64,000 nucleotides of DNA from CAYPTY01 sp964413935 (GCA_964413935.1 CAYPTY010000007.1:62001-126000); one strand, 5' to 3'. Numbered from the stretch's first letter, positions 49,005 through 59,223 are shown. A program made the numbers and translations. Notes: generated from the letters alone by a model not told the origin.

Positions 49005-49661
49005 TTATTTAGCTCCACCTTCGATATGCGTCAGCTTCTCATTTGAAGGCCAGGTGCTGAAATCTCCGGAACTGCTCAGAAAAAATTGCTGGTCGAAATC
49101 ATGGAATTCCACTGGCAGGTACTGTTGTCTGAATTCAGCGCTTAAGTCTATGCCTGCGATCTGTTTAGGTCTTTTGAATTCAGAGATAATCTCTTCCTGC
49201 TCATCCATCGAAAAGACCACAGGTACATGGTTTTGGAGCTGATCAGACAGAAAAGCGGCAAGCCGGGTCAGGGATAGTGCTTCAAGTTCATCATTCTGAT
49301 TCCGGATCAGGGTGGAAAGCAGTAAAAATGGGCTTTGAGGGAGTGATTCAAAGGTATCCATATTCAGTTCAAGTCCGTTTTCTGTGCGCGAAATCAGCTC
49401 TTTCTGAAATCCATGTAAACCGATGGTTGATACTCCATGATCGGCCAGCAATGCAACCAGTCTTCTGTTTAAATCTTTGATGGAGCGGATGCGTGCATCT
49501 TCCCGCATCATGCCCGTTTGAATCAGGCGTTCGGTGTATTCGCTTTCTCCATGGATGATGATTCCCTTTCGGGTGTCATGGGCTTTGAGGGCTTTAGCAA
49601 AAGCTGTCAGGAATATGGCATTGTCAAGATGCGCATAATCGAGAACGGCGATATAATTCAT
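49005..49661 (-). CDS. Uncharacterised protein with amino-acid-kinase-like features
   Basis: 218 residues. The segment GIIIHGESEYTERLIQTG followed by RRLVALLADHGVSTIGLHGF resembles the N-terminal half of acetylglutamate/aspartate kinases (glycine loop, then LVALLNEHGV-A-GL-G). The C-terminal half does not match. Its start overlaps the stop of the cytidine deaminase-like gene (ATGA), so the two are translationally coupled and probably act together. I cannot name a reaction. Confidence 0.55.
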   Translation of the reverse strand: MNYIAVLDYAHLDNAIFLTAFAKALKAHDTRKGIIIHGESEYTERLIQTGMMREDARIRSIKDLNRRLVALLADHGVSTIGLHGFQKELISRTENGLELNMDTFESLPQSPFLLLSTLIRNQNDELEALSLTRLAAFLSDQLQNHVPVVFSMDEQEEIISEFKRPKQIAGIDLSAEFRQQYLPVEFHDFDQQFFLSSSGDFSTWPSNEKLTHIEGGAK

Positions 49662-50371
49662 GAATTTCGTTCTGTCAGATATTCTGATTTGAAATGATAG
49701 GGGAGTAAATCAACCGAAAGAATTTCTGACCGCGTTCCGTCATTATGCAACAGGTGTACCGGATGATAGGGCAGCAGTTCAGACATTACCTGCCGGCAGG
49801 CACCACAGGGAGTGCTGTAATCGCCATGCCGGCTGTGCAAACTGATCATGCTGAACTCAGTAATCCCGGCACTGATGGCTTTGCCCAGGGCAACGCGTTC
49901 GGCACACAGTCCCAGCGACCAGCTGCTTACTTCGATATTCGTACCTGTTATCACACCCCCTGGACAGTAAAGAATGGCGGAAACCGGAAAATCTGAGTGA
50001 ATAACCCGGCTGTTTTGCTGCAGTTGCTGATGGAGTACCCGCTGTTTTTCCGGAACTGAATGGAGTAAATCCGCGAAATGCAGATCCTGAATGTCCTCCC
50101 GTTTTTCTGCTTCCAGCTTAAATTCCGAAATCCAGTATGCAAGCATGGAATCCTCTTCCTGTTCAGGAGGTAAAATCAGCTTTTGAGGCTCATCCCCTTC
50201 ACTCAGGCAGTTGAACAGCGCCAGTTGAACGGCATCCATTGTCAGGGGGAAGGAGACATTTTCCACGCGTACCCCGGAATAGGATTTGCCGCTTTCACCA
50301 AGTACCACCGCAGCCTCATTTTTAACGGAATAGGGCACATGAGCCCGCTCTGAAAGTATTTGCCAATTCAT
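49658..50371 (-). CDS. Double-domain cytidine deaminase-like protein with an altered zinc site
   Basis: 237 residues from the ATG at 50371 (a TTG further upstream lies almost in the preceding gene). It has two tandem deaminase-like halves. The first (YSGVRVENVSFPLTMDAVQL) lacks zinc ligands. The second has PGGVITGTNIEVSSWSLGLC with the proton-shuttle Glu147, and PCGACRQVM with C189 and C192. The usual first zinc ligand (Cys or His, GCN-E) is Thr144. Family members deaminate cytidine in pyrimidine salvage. Activity here is uncertain. Confidence 0.8.
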   Translation of the reverse strand: MNWQILSERAHVPYSVKNEAAVVLGESGKSYSGVRVENVSFPLTMDAVQLALFNCLSEGDEPQKLILPPEQEEDSMLAYWISEFKLEAEKREDIQDLHFADLLHSVPEKQRVLHQQLQQNSRVIHSDFPVSAILYCPGGVITGTNIEVSSWSLGLCAERVALGKAISAGITEFSMISLHSRHGDYSTPCGACRQVMSELLPYHPVHLLHNDGTRSEILSVDLLPYHFKSEYLTERNS

Positions 50372-50390
50372 GCAGGAATATACAAAGCTA

Positions 50391-53306
50391 TTATTCAACT
50401 ATTGCCGCGTGCGCGATATCGGCAATTTCAGCTCGAATCCGGCTGATCTGTTTGCCAAAGGAGCGATCCGGGTAAGTTCGGTTGGTAAGCAGAATCACAG
50501 TCAGTTCTTTTTCACGATCGATCCACAGGCTTGTGCCGGTAAATCCCAGATGACCGAAGGTATCGTCACTGGCCAGCTGGCCTGCGGTGGTGAAACCGAA
50601 TGGAGATTTCCGGTCAAAACCCAGTCCACGCTCGCTCAGGCCGGTTTGTTTGGTTGTGAAAAGTTCGATGATCTCCTTGCTTAGGTACCGCTCGCCCCCG
50701 TAAAAGCCGTCATTCAGCAATAAATGGGAAAATTTGGCCATATCCCGTGCGCTGGAGAATAAACCGGCATGTCCGGCCACTCCGTCCATGTAATAGGCCC
50801 GCTCATCATGCACTTGCGCTTGTACAAGACCACGCCCGTACAGTGTATCGAATTCGGTTGGGGGGATCCGTATTTCCATCCAGCGTCCCATCTTTGCAGG
50901 ATTGTAAAAAGAGGAGTACAAACCCATGGGGAAGTAGAATTCTTTACGGATGTAGCGGTCGATTCGGCTTCCTGTGATATCCCCAATAATTTCAGCCAGC
51001 AGAATCATACCCAGGTCACTGTACACATACTGTGTGCCAGACTGGTACTCCAGCGGTTCATTTTTGATGGCCTCGATGATATCGGCCCGGGTTTTAAGCT
51101 TGTCCACATAAATTTTAAAAGGGGGAAGTCCGGATTGATGCAGCAGTAAATCCCGGATGGTAATATTCTTTTTCCGGTCTGTTTTAAATTCAGGTATGTA
51201 GGTAGCCACTTTGTCGTCCAGCGAAAGTTTTTTCTCATCCACCAGTTTCATGGTAGCCAGCGTGGTGGCCATGATTTTAGTGATGGAGGCTACATCATAT
51301 ACATCATTGAATTTCACCGGCTTGGTTTTGTCGTAATCGTGATAACCATAAGCTTCCTGGTAGGTGATTACTCCTTTTCGCATAACAGCTACAATGCCTC
51401 CGGGAAATACCGAATCCTTGATGGCCTGCTGCATCACATAGCGGATGCCGCGAAGCGAATCCGAACTCATCCCAACGGATTCGGGCCGGTCGCTTCGGAT
51501 AGAACTCTGGGGAATGTTGATTCCGTCCCCGATTTGATAATAGCCCGGTATGTTGATGGGTAATTTGCCTTTCACCTCTGCGGCAGCAAACAGGGCAGGT
51601 ACCGTATTTTTGATCTGATCGTAATGATTTGACCAGCTCAGTACATGTACACTGGAGCGGTTGAGATCGCGAAGCACATAGGGATTGCCAAAAGAAACCA
51701 GTACCGTGGGCTGTTTCATATTCTGAATCTGCCAGAGCAGCTGCAGCTGGGATTTCTCAATTTGAATGGGCTGCTGGGAGCGAAGGGCAATAAAACTACC
51801 GATGATCACCAGATCGGATTTGCTGGCATCACGCAGGATGCGTCCCTTTTCTTCCGCGCTGGATCGTTTGTCGAAAACACGAAAAGTTACATCGGGATGA
51901 AAATCCCGCACATAACGGGCCAGGGCGGTACCTGTAGAACCCGATTCATCGTCGGCCACAGCAAGTACCATGATCTTCGGATATTTGGCAGCCTGAATGG
52001 GAAGAATACCGTTTCGGTTTTTTAGTACGGTGACCGATTCACGGGCTATGCGCTCGGCAATGGCTTTGTAATCATTTCGGTCGATATTGCGGGTGAGATG
52101 CTCAATATCAACTTCATTGCCATCAAAAAGCTGATGCTGCTTCTTCAGTTCGAGGATTTTTCGGACTGAGCGGTCCAGCCGACGTTCGGTTAACCGGCCC
52201 TGATAAACCGCTTGTTCAACTTCATGAATAGCTGTTTCCACATCCGGACTGATCAGCATGATGTCGGCACCCGCCTGCAGGGCTTTCACCACCGCTGTTC
52301 CGGGGGAGAATTTGGAGGCTATGCCATTCATTTCAAGTCCGTCGGTGATGATGATACCGTCAAAATCGAGGGAATCCACCAGAATTTCGCTCAGGATGGT
52401 ACGGTCAAGTGTGGCGGGCAGTCCGTCTTCGGATAACTTCGGATAGGCAATATGAGCACTCATAATGCTGGAGAGCCCTTTGCTGATGGCCGATTTAAAG
52501 GGGATCAGTTCCAGGCTGTCGAGCCGGCTATAATCATGATCCACAACCGGCAGGTCAAGGTGGGAATCAATATCGGTATCCCCATGGCCGGGAAAATGCT
52601 TGGCGGTTGAAACCACGCCTTCTGATTCCACCCCGGCGATGAAAGCATTGCCATATTGTGAAACCATATTCGGATCGGCCGAAAAGGAACGCACATTGAT
52701 TACCGGGTTATCGGGATTGTTGTTTACATCCAGTACGGGGGCAAACATCTGGTTTACGCCCAGCGCTTTGGCTTCAATAGCTGTGATTTTGCCCACCAGA
52801 TAGGCGTTGGCCGGATCTCCGGTAGCGGCTATTCCCATAGCCGGTGTAAAACGGGTGGTTCCCTCCACGCGCATGGCTGCTCCATACTCCATGTCCTGCG
52901 TAATCCATAGGGGCATCTTGCTGATGCGCTGCAAACGGTTGGTCAGAACAGCCTGTCCGTAAATATCGCCCCGCATAAAAATAATGCCCCCTATGTGCAG
53001 GTTCTGCACCATATCCACCAGGTCTTTGTAACGGTCTTCATCCTCACTGCTGAAACGTCCGCTGGCAGGTACCACAAATAGCTGCCCGATTTTTTCTTTC
53101 AGGCTGAGGGTGCTGAGCAGGGAATCCACATCCAGCTTGGCTGAGTAGGAATTGGGTGTTGCAGGTGCATAGGGGCGCTTGGTGAATGGATTAAACTCCC
53201 CACCATCCGGATTCTGTGCCTCAGAAACCTGTGTTAACAGGAGCAATGGCAGCATCAACAAAAAATGAAAGATAAAATGGATAATAGGATGTTTGCGCGT
53301 GTGCAT
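50391..53306 (-). CDS. GH3 beta-N-acetylhexosaminidase (NagZ-like) fused to a beta-lactamase-family hydrolase
   Basis: 971 residues with a signal peptide (1-30, ending VSEAQ). Residues about 50-590 are glycoside hydrolase family 3, with the NagZ motif KHFPGHGDTDIDSHLDLPVV (about 235-254) and the candidate Asp in ITDGLEMNG. Residues about 600-970 are a class C beta-lactamase/DD-peptidase-like domain with SITK near 674, YSDLG and HLGFTG. The fusion suggests cleavage of peptidoglycan sugar and peptide parts in the periplasm or on the surface, hence wall recycling or attack. This architecture is known in Bacteroidota. Confidence 0.92.
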   Translation of the reverse strand: MHTRKHPIIHFIFHFLLMLPLLLLTQVSEAQNPDGGEFNPFTKRPYAPATPNSYSAKLDVDSLLSTLSLKEKIGQLFVVPASGRFSSEDEDRYKDLVDMVQNLHIGGIIFMRGDIYGQAVLTNRLQRISKMPLWITQDMEYGAAMRVEGTTRFTPAMGIAATGDPANAYLVGKITAIEAKALGVNQMFAPVLDVNNNPDNPVINVRSFSADPNMVSQYGNAFIAGVESEGVVSTAKHFPGHGDTDIDSHLDLPVVDHDYSRLDSLELIPFKSAISKGLSSIMSAHIAYPKLSEDGLPATLDRTILSEILVDSLDFDGIIITDGLEMNGIASKFSPGTAVVKALQAGADIMLISPDVETAIHEVEQAVYQGRLTERRLDRSVRKILELKKQHQLFDGNEVDIEHLTRNIDRNDYKAIAERIARESVTVLKNRNGILPIQAAKYPKIMVLAVADDESGSTGTALARYVRDFHPDVTFRVFDKRSSAEEKGRILRDASKSDLVIIGSFIALRSQQPIQIEKSQLQLLWQIQNMKQPTVLVSFGNPYVLRDLNRSSVHVLSWSNHYDQIKNTVPALFAAAEVKGKLPINIPGYYQIGDGINIPQSSIRSDRPESVGMSSDSLRGIRYVMQQAIKDSVFPGGIVAVMRKGVITYQEAYGYHDYDKTKPVKFNDVYDVASITKIMATTLATMKLVDEKKLSLDDKVATYIPEFKTDRKKNITIRDLLLHQSGLPPFKIYVDKLKTRADIIEAIKNEPLEYQSGTQYVYSDLGMILLAEIIGDITGSRIDRYIRKEFYFPMGLYSSFYNPAKMGRWMEIRIPPTEFDTLYGRGLVQAQVHDERAYYMDGVAGHAGLFSSARDMAKFSHLLLNDGFYGGERYLSKEIIELFTTKQTGLSERGLGFDRKSPFGFTTAGQLASDDTFGHLGFTGTSLWIDREKELTVILLTNRTYPDRSFGKQISRIRAEIADIAHAAIVE

Positions 53307-53388
53307 AAAAGTTGGTTTCTCCTAACCGCTCGGCAGATGAAGTTTTGTGTAGTATATCAATTCAGGATTAAAACGAAATGATCAAAGC

Positions 53389-55845
53389 TTAATTTTTCGG
53401 CTTCAGAATCATTTTATCCGGTTGCTGTATTTCAAAGAGGGTGGAATCCTGATAAAGCTCCCTGTAGTTGCCTTCCAGCCAGAGCTCGATCTGATCGCCA
53501 TAATGCCGGGAAAGCGGGTTACCGGACTGTCCGGTACTCAGTACACTATAGGATTTACTCATATCGGAGAAATCCACAATCCTGCGGATAGAAGGTCCAA
53601 GCACCATTTCAAAAGGTTTTTCCCAGTTGTATTGCCCGTTATTCACCGACATTCCATGACCGGGTGCCGCATAGGGTCCTTTATTTAGTACATTATTTAC
53701 AATTAGTTTCAGAGGAGTGGGAGCATCCTCACTTTCGGCTGCTTCAGCAAAGAGCGGGGGTTCAAAGGTAATGGTATGCAACTGCTCCCATCTCCATTCA
53801 AAGGATTCATCACCTAATGAATCACTTAGAAAATACAAGGCATCCTGTACACTTTTCAGGATGATATCTTCCTTGGTTTCGATATCGCTGCTGTTGATGT
53901 CATCAAAAAAGGAGGAGCTGTCGCGCAGAAACCTAGTGAGCGTGCGAACCGGTACATTTTCATGATGCAGGAATACATCGAAGGTTTCCTCCCCGAACTC
54001 ATCCATCAGTGTATTCTTGGTGATGTTCAGGAAGATGGCGTCAAAGAGCGAAGCAGCGGTTTCGTTTCCTTCATACAGATAATTCCAGTTTTCCAGATAG
54101 GAAACCACTTCATCAAAATTGTACACTTGCTGCTCACGAATAACGTCCAGGATGATGGGCGTATTCTTACGGGCAAAAACGGAATAGCTGTCGTACTGCA
54201 GCCTACCGAAGTCCGTAACACCAAACAGCGTATCCGGCGAGAGGCGCTCGGTAATGCGCTCGATACGAGAAGGCGGTTCCCAGAAGGTAGCAATGTAATA
54301 GGGATACTCATCCGTGTAGAGCTTATTGTTTGCATTGGCAATCCATCCGCGTTCCGGATTAATCACCCGGGGCATTTGTTCTTTAGGGATGTAGCCTTTC
54401 CAGTCGTCTGCCGGATCCCAGCCCCTGCGAAATGTAATCGGGTCTCCATCCCGAACCGGAATATTTCCTGCAGAAAACATGGCGATATTACCGGATACAT
54501 CCCCATACATCAGATTCAGTCCGGGAACTCCGAAATAGGGCAGGGCATCCTGAAAATCCTGGAAGGATGCAGCCCAGTTCATTTTGTAGAGGGATTTCAG
54601 TTCATTGGATGAGGTATCCTGTCCGGCCCACTGCATGCTGATCACCTGATCCTGTATCAGATGCTGATGCGGATAAATATCAGAGATCACCGGACCGTGC
54701 CCGGTGTAGCGGATTTCCATCAGTTTCTGATCGCCGTCTTTGACTTTAATAATCTGACGCTCAATTTCGAAGGCTTCATAAACCACGGTGGAATCGGCAA
54801 GGGTATCGGCTACATAACGGCTTTTATCCAGCGGATCCATCTGTTCGATGAAGAAATCGGTGTCATCAGCCATTATGCTGGTAAATGTCCAGGCCAGATG
54901 CTCATTCTGTCCTAGCACCAGCACCGGAATACCAGCGATGGTGGCCCCGGAAAGATTGCGTCCATTCAGGTTAAGGTGCATTTCGTACCATTTACCGGGC
55001 ATGTCCAGTCCCAGGTGGGGATCTCCGGCCAGCAGCGGAAAACCGCTGGTTGTTTTGGAGCCATCTACCACCCAGGCATTGGATCCCACATGCGATCCGC
55101 TTCGGTTCAGTTCCTTTCGAAGTTCCTGTTCGATCTGCAGCATGGGCAGCACAGAATGGGACAGAGCGCGGGTTTCGTTTGTATTCATGGACGTAGGCGC
55201 ATCCTCCGGGAAACGAAGCCTGAGTTCTTCAAACTGTTCCGGGCTGAGGGTGGTACTCAGATGGTTGTACATCGCCTCACTCCACCACCCCATATTCAGT
55301 TCCCAGGCCATCAGCCGGGCTACAGCGATGGTCCGCACCGGCGACCACCGGATGGGCTCTATGCCTGTGAGGCTGAACTCAACCGGTAGTTTGCGTCTAT
55401 TCTGATCGATGAAGGCATTTACGCCGGCACTGTAGGATTCCAGAACCAGCCGGTCCTGTTCATCCATTTGTTGAGAAAGTTGTTCAGCAATACGATAAAA
55501 ACCCAGCGTGCGCTGATAACGGTCAAAATCCACCAGTTCCTCACCAAAGAATTCCGCAAAACGCCCTTCAGCTGCAATCTGTGATAGGGTCATCTGCCAG
55601 AGGCGGTCCTGGGCCTGCACATAACCCGCAGCAAAGTATAGATCTGCTTCGTTTTCAGCGTAGATATGCGGCACACCGAAATCATCCCAGAAAATATTCA
55701 CTTCTTCATTCAAACCATTTATTTCGATGGTTGTGGAGTAATCGGGCAGGGGTTTATAAAAGGTCTGCTGAATGGCCAGTGCCAGTACACCGAGCAGCAG
55801 GATGATCAGGAAGAGGGCAAACTTCAGGAAATTATTCATAGTCAT
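53389..55845 (-). CDS. Penicillin acylase family protein (Ntn hydrolase)
   Basis: 818 residues from the ATG at 55845 (a TTG at 55860 is less likely). N-terminal membrane anchor/signal (about 3-27, FALFLIILLLGVLALAIQ). The alpha-chain part has VPHIYAENEADLYFAAGYVQ. The autocleavage site is G|SNAWVVDGSKT at about 250, giving an N-terminal Ser nucleophile on the beta chain, and LAGDPHLGLDMPG follows. The family cleaves acyl amides, such as acyl-homoserine lactones or beta-lactam side chains; the natural substrate is unknown. Confidence 0.92.
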   Translation of the reverse strand: MTMNNFLKFALFLIILLLGVLALAIQQTFYKPLPDYSTTIEINGLNEEVNIFWDDFGVPHIYAENEADLYFAAGYVQAQDRLWQMTLSQIAAEGRFAEFFGEELVDFDRYQRTLGFYRIAEQLSQQMDEQDRLVLESYSAGVNAFIDQNRRKLPVEFSLTGIEPIRWSPVRTIAVARLMAWELNMGWWSEAMYNHLSTTLSPEQFEELRLRFPEDAPTSMNTNETRALSHSVLPMLQIEQELRKELNRSGSHVGSNAWVVDGSKTTSGFPLLAGDPHLGLDMPGKWYEMHLNLNGRNLSGATIAGIPVLVLGQNEHLAWTFTSIMADDTDFFIEQMDPLDKSRYVADTLADSTVVYEAFEIERQIIKVKDGDQKLMEIRYTGHGPVISDIYPHQHLIQDQVISMQWAGQDTSSNELKSLYKMNWAASFQDFQDALPYFGVPGLNLMYGDVSGNIAMFSAGNIPVRDGDPITFRRGWDPADDWKGYIPKEQMPRVINPERGWIANANNKLYTDEYPYYIATFWEPPSRIERITERLSPDTLFGVTDFGRLQYDSYSVFARKNTPIILDVIREQQVYNFDEVVSYLENWNYLYEGNETAASLFDAIFLNITKNTLMDEFGEETFDVFLHHENVPVRTLTRFLRDSSSFFDDINSSDIETKEDIILKSVQDALYFLSDSLGDESFEWRWEQLHTITFEPPLFAEAAESEDAPTPLKLIVNNVLNKGPYAAPGHGMSVNNGQYNWEKPFEMVLGPSIRRIVDFSDMSKSYSVLSTGQSGNPLSRHYGDQIELWLEGNYRELYQDSTLFEIQQPDKMILKPKN

Positions 55846-55983
55846 ATTTATTTGTCCCAAAATACAGAAAGCTCAGGAATATAATTTCCTAAATACAGTC
55901 TGTAAAAGGGCTCTGTGATGCTTGAAAAACGCTTTCAAAAGGCGTACTCTTTGGCACTCATTTTTAACCTAATAAAGCGATCT

Positions 55984-56841
55984 ATGAATATGAAGGAAGT
56001 TGCGGTAATCGGCGGTGGTACCATGGGAAATGGAATTGCACATGTTTTTGCCATGAGTGGTTTCACAGTCCATCTTATTGAAACCAAATCGGAATTTGTG
56101 GACCGTGCCCTGAATACCATTCAGAAGAATCTGGACCGCATGGTTAAAAAAGAGAAAATTACTGATGAGGAGGCCACTGCAACTCTGGAGCGCATCCGTC
56201 CTACGCTAAGCATTAAGGAAGGGGTGAGCAATGCGGATTTGGTTGTGGAAGCTGTGCCTGAAAATTATGACCTCAAAGTAAAAGTCTTTACGGAAGTGGA
56301 TGAACATGCCCCGAAGCGTGCTATTCTGGCCTCCAATACTTCCTCTATCTCCATTACTAAAATTGCCGCGGCGACTTCCCGTCCGGCCAAGTTTATTGGC
56401 ATGCATTTCTTTAATCCGGTTCCCGTGATGAAGCTGGTTGAAGTGGTTCGCGGATTCGAAACCGATGATGCCACCATCAAAGCCATCATGGAGCTGTCCG
56501 AGAAAGTGGGTAAAATACCGGTTGAAGTAAACGATTTCCCGGGCTTTGTATCCAACAGGGTACTGATGCCGATGATCAACGAAGCCATTTTCGCGGTTCA
56601 CGAAGGCGTGGCCACTGCAGAAGCGGTGGATGAAGTGATGAAGCTGGGCATGGCGCATCCGATGGGTCCGCTCCGACTGGCAGACTTCATCGGTCTCGAT
56701 GTTTGTCTGGATATCCTGAATGTGCTCTACGAAGGATTCAAAGATCCCAAATACCGTCCTTGTCCACTGCTGGTAAAAATGGTGGATGCCGGAAAATTGG
56801 GCGACAAAACCGGCGAGGGATTTTTTAACTACCAAAAGTAG
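55984..56841 (+). CDS. 3-hydroxybutyryl/3-hydroxyacyl-CoA dehydrogenase
   Basis: 285 residues from the ATG at 55984, the usual length for this family; earlier in-frame starts would add an unrelated leader. NAD-binding motif VIGGGTMGNGIAHVFAMSGF at the N-terminus; signature MHFFNPVPVMKLVEVVRGFE near 130; C-terminal domain with NDFPGFVSNRVLMPMINEAI. It oxidises 3-hydroxyacyl-CoA in butyrate/beta-oxidation pathways. It stands alone. Confidence 0.93.
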   Translation: MNMKEVAVIGGGTMGNGIAHVFAMSGFTVHLIETKSEFVDRALNTIQKNLDRMVKKEKITDEEATATLERIRPTLSIKEGVSNADLVVEAVPENYDLKVKVFTEVDEHAPKRAILASNTSSISITKIAAATSRPAKFIGMHFFNPVPVMKLVEVVRGFETDDATIKAIMELSEKVGKIPVEVNDFPGFVSNRVLMPMINEAIFAVHEGVATAEAVDEVMKLGMAHPMGPLRLADFIGLDVCLDILNVLYEGFKDPKYRPCPLLVKMVDAGKLGDKTGEGFFNYQK

Positions 56842-56937
56842 TGATAAGTCGGGTGTAAGGATTTACTGGTTACAGGAGTCTTAGGTTCAGCAGGTTATGT
56901 AATCTGCCATTGAGACTTCTAACCAATAAACCTTTAC

Positions 56938-59109
56938 ATGAGATTAGTCAATACTTTCCTTTTCACAATATTATTGCCACTTCCGCTTGTCGCACAGACA
57001 GAACCTGGTGATCTGGCAATAATCCGATACAATACCGACTCGCCGGATGGCTTCTCTTTCGTTGTTTTGAGGGAGTTTAATGCAGGAGACAGTCTGTTCT
57101 TTACGGACGAAGGCTGGGATGCAACCGAAGGACTGACTGGTTGGCGTGAAAGCTCAGAAGAACATCTTCTGTATACCTCTCCAGGTCTGCAAGCTGGAGA
57201 TGTGGTACACATTGATGAAATCAGTCCTGATAGCTTTTCGGTTCGAGGAGCAGGAGGTAATATCACACTTCGAAGAGGCAGCAGTTTCTCCTTATTCAAT
57301 GGAGATCAGATTCTGGTTTATTCCGGGAATAATGGACTGAGGCCTGCATCACCTGAGTTTATAGTAGCCCTTCATGGTGATGACGGAAGTACTACAATAT
57401 CCGGCTCTAATGATCCGGTGAGCGGATGGACAAAAAAAGGTGAAGTTTCAGGAACCACACTTTCCACTTTGCCTGACAAACTGATAAATGGCTCCACCGC
57501 AATTTCCTTATTTCCATTATCCGGAACAGAACAGGATAACGCTATTTACGATTGTTCATTGAATATCGGTTCAAGGAGTCAATTACTTGTATCCATCAAC
57601 AACGCTTCAAATTGGCTGACATCAAATAGCGCTGCTTATGATACTACCTCTAGTTGTAACTCTTTTACCGTTTCCACAGACCCCTCGGTAATTATTTCAG
57701 GAGATGCAGGCTGGAGAATACTGTCCTTACCTAAAGAAGACGGAACCGTTGCCGATGTCAGCGATGATGCTCCGGTTCAGGGTATCAATGGAGGAGGTGA
57801 CGCTACAGCAGACCCTAATTTTTACATTAACACAGGTTCTGATGGTTCATCAGGAAACGGATATACCGTTCCAGCCAGCCTAAGTACAGCCTGGGGAGAT
57901 GGACTGGGTTTCATCATGTATTTCTTTGATAATACTACCAACGGCAGTGCCGAACTGCCGCTTGCGCTTGATGTTTCAGGTACAGAACCGACGGGTGATG
58001 TCACCGTTTCGTTGTCCAATACCTGGACCTTGCTGGGGAATCCCTATCAGTCCAATATTGAACTGGATAGCCTGAAAGGCAACGATAGCGGGAGTGGGGT
58101 GAATGATGGCTTAGCAAGTCCGGTATCCGTCTGGGATGATACCGCATCCACCTGGAGAACATTTAATTTCGGTTCATCAAACAGCCAGAATTTGGCTGTA
58201 TGGCAGGGTTTTTTCCTGCAGAGAGGCAGCAGTTCCACGACCCAGGTAACCATACCGGCCGGAGCTAAATCAGACAGCAGTGCAGATGCAGCCATTTTTA
58301 CCAAGCAGTTAAACCCTCAATTCCGTCAGCTATCCCTGCATCTGCGAACGGATGAGGGCCATTCAGACAAAAGCACCAAATTATACTTCTCTGCCATATC
58401 AGGAGATTCAGAAGATGCATACGACGGACTGAAGATCGGATCACTGAGCGGCAGCCCTCAGATTTCCTTTGTTAATGACTTCGGCGAAGGTGATAGGCTT
58501 TATGTTCAGGATGCCAGGGCACTTAATCCGGATAACATCCAGCGCTATCGGTTATATCTGAATGATGCCGGAGTGAGTGGAAACTACACCATCAGCTGGC
58601 CGGAAATGAAAAATATACCTGAGGACTGGGAATTTGTACTTATGGATAAAGAAACCGGAGAATCTGTGGATATGATGCTCGAAAACTCCTATACCATCGT
58701 TGTTCAGTCTCTGCAGAAAAGAGCAGGACAGTCTATTCTGGCTCAACCAGCTTTGCTTGCTGAAAAAGATGGGGGAACAGAAGTCAGATTTGAGATTCAA
58801 TTAATCCCCGGAGAGGCTGTAAGCAATGAACAAGAGCAGCAACCGTCCACCTTCACCCTCGAACAAAACTTCCCGAATCCTTTCAACCCATCTACCACCA
58901 TCCGGTACACCATAGAGAGAGCGGGTGAGGTGAGATTGGCTGTTTACAACATGCTGGGTCAGCAGGTAGCTGAACTGGTAAACGCAAATCAGGCTTCAGG
59001 AAGCTATCAGGTGAACTGGAATGCGGCAGGTAACGCCAGCGGCGTGTACTTCTACCGCTTAGAGAGCGCCGGTCAAAGCATTACCCGGCAAATGACCCTA
59101 ATCAAATAA
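56938..59109 (+). CDS. Secreted protein with a type IX secretion sorting domain
   Basis: 723 residues with a signal peptide (1-20, ending LVAQT). The N-terminal part (about 20-190) looks like a lamin-tail-like/LTD-type beta domain (GDLAIIRYNTDSPDGFSFVV). The middle has YQSNIELDSL and a likely beta-sandwich. The last 85 residues are a typical T9SS type A sorting domain: QNFPNPFNPSTTIRYTI, then LAVYNMLGQQVAELV, and SGVYFYRLES ending MTLIK. It should be exported by T9SS and attached or released. The function of the cargo part is unknown. Confidence 0.88.
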   Translation: MRLVNTFLFTILLPLPLVAQTEPGDLAIIRYNTDSPDGFSFVVLREFNAGDSLFFTDEGWDATEGLTGWRESSEEHLLYTSPGLQAGDVVHIDEISPDSFSVRGAGGNITLRRGSSFSLFNGDQILVYSGNNGLRPASPEFIVALHGDDGSTTISGSNDPVSGWTKKGEVSGTTLSTLPDKLINGSTAISLFPLSGTEQDNAIYDCSLNIGSRSQLLVSINNASNWLTSNSAAYDTTSSCNSFTVSTDPSVIISGDAGWRILSLPKEDGTVADVSDDAPVQGINGGGDATADPNFYINTGSDGSSGNGYTVPASLSTAWGDGLGFIMYFFDNTTNGSAELPLALDVSGTEPTGDVTVSLSNTWTLLGNPYQSNIELDSLKGNDSGSGVNDGLASPVSVWDDTASTWRTFNFGSSNSQNLAVWQGFFLQRGSSSTTQVTIPAGAKSDSSADAAIFTKQLNPQFRQLSLHLRTDEGHSDKSTKLYFSAISGDSEDAYDGLKIGSLSGSPQISFVNDFGEGDRLYVQDARALNPDNIQRYRLYLNDAGVSGNYTISWPEMKNIPEDWEFVLMDKETGESVDMMLENSYTIVVQSLQKRAGQSILAQPALLAEKDGGTEVRFEIQLIPGEAVSNEQEQQPSTFTLEQNFPNPFNPSTTIRYTIERAGEVRLAVYNMLGQQVAELVNANQASGSYQVNWNAAGNASGVYFYRLESAGQSITRQMTLIK

Positions 59110-59133
59110 TAATTTAGTAATTAGAAATTGAGG

Positions 59134-59182
59134 AATGTGAAATTTAGGTCATTACAAATTTCACATTTCACATTTCACATTA
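59134..59182 (+). repeat. Inverted repeat plus short TTTCACA tandem after the T9SS gene
   Basis: AATGTGAAATTT (59134-59145) and AAATTTCACATT (59156-59167) form a perfect 12-base stem with a 10-base loop, then TTTCACA recurs through 59182. It may be a terminator-like hairpin or a copy of an interspersed repeat. Confidence 0.6.
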
Positions 59183-59223
59183 CTGCGAAGGCATGCTTTC
59201 GTAAACGATTAACTCATTGAAAT

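Noticed and set aside
53962..54612. 216-residue frame antisense to the penicillin acylase gene
   Set aside because: Shadow frame without domain features inside a well-supported gene.
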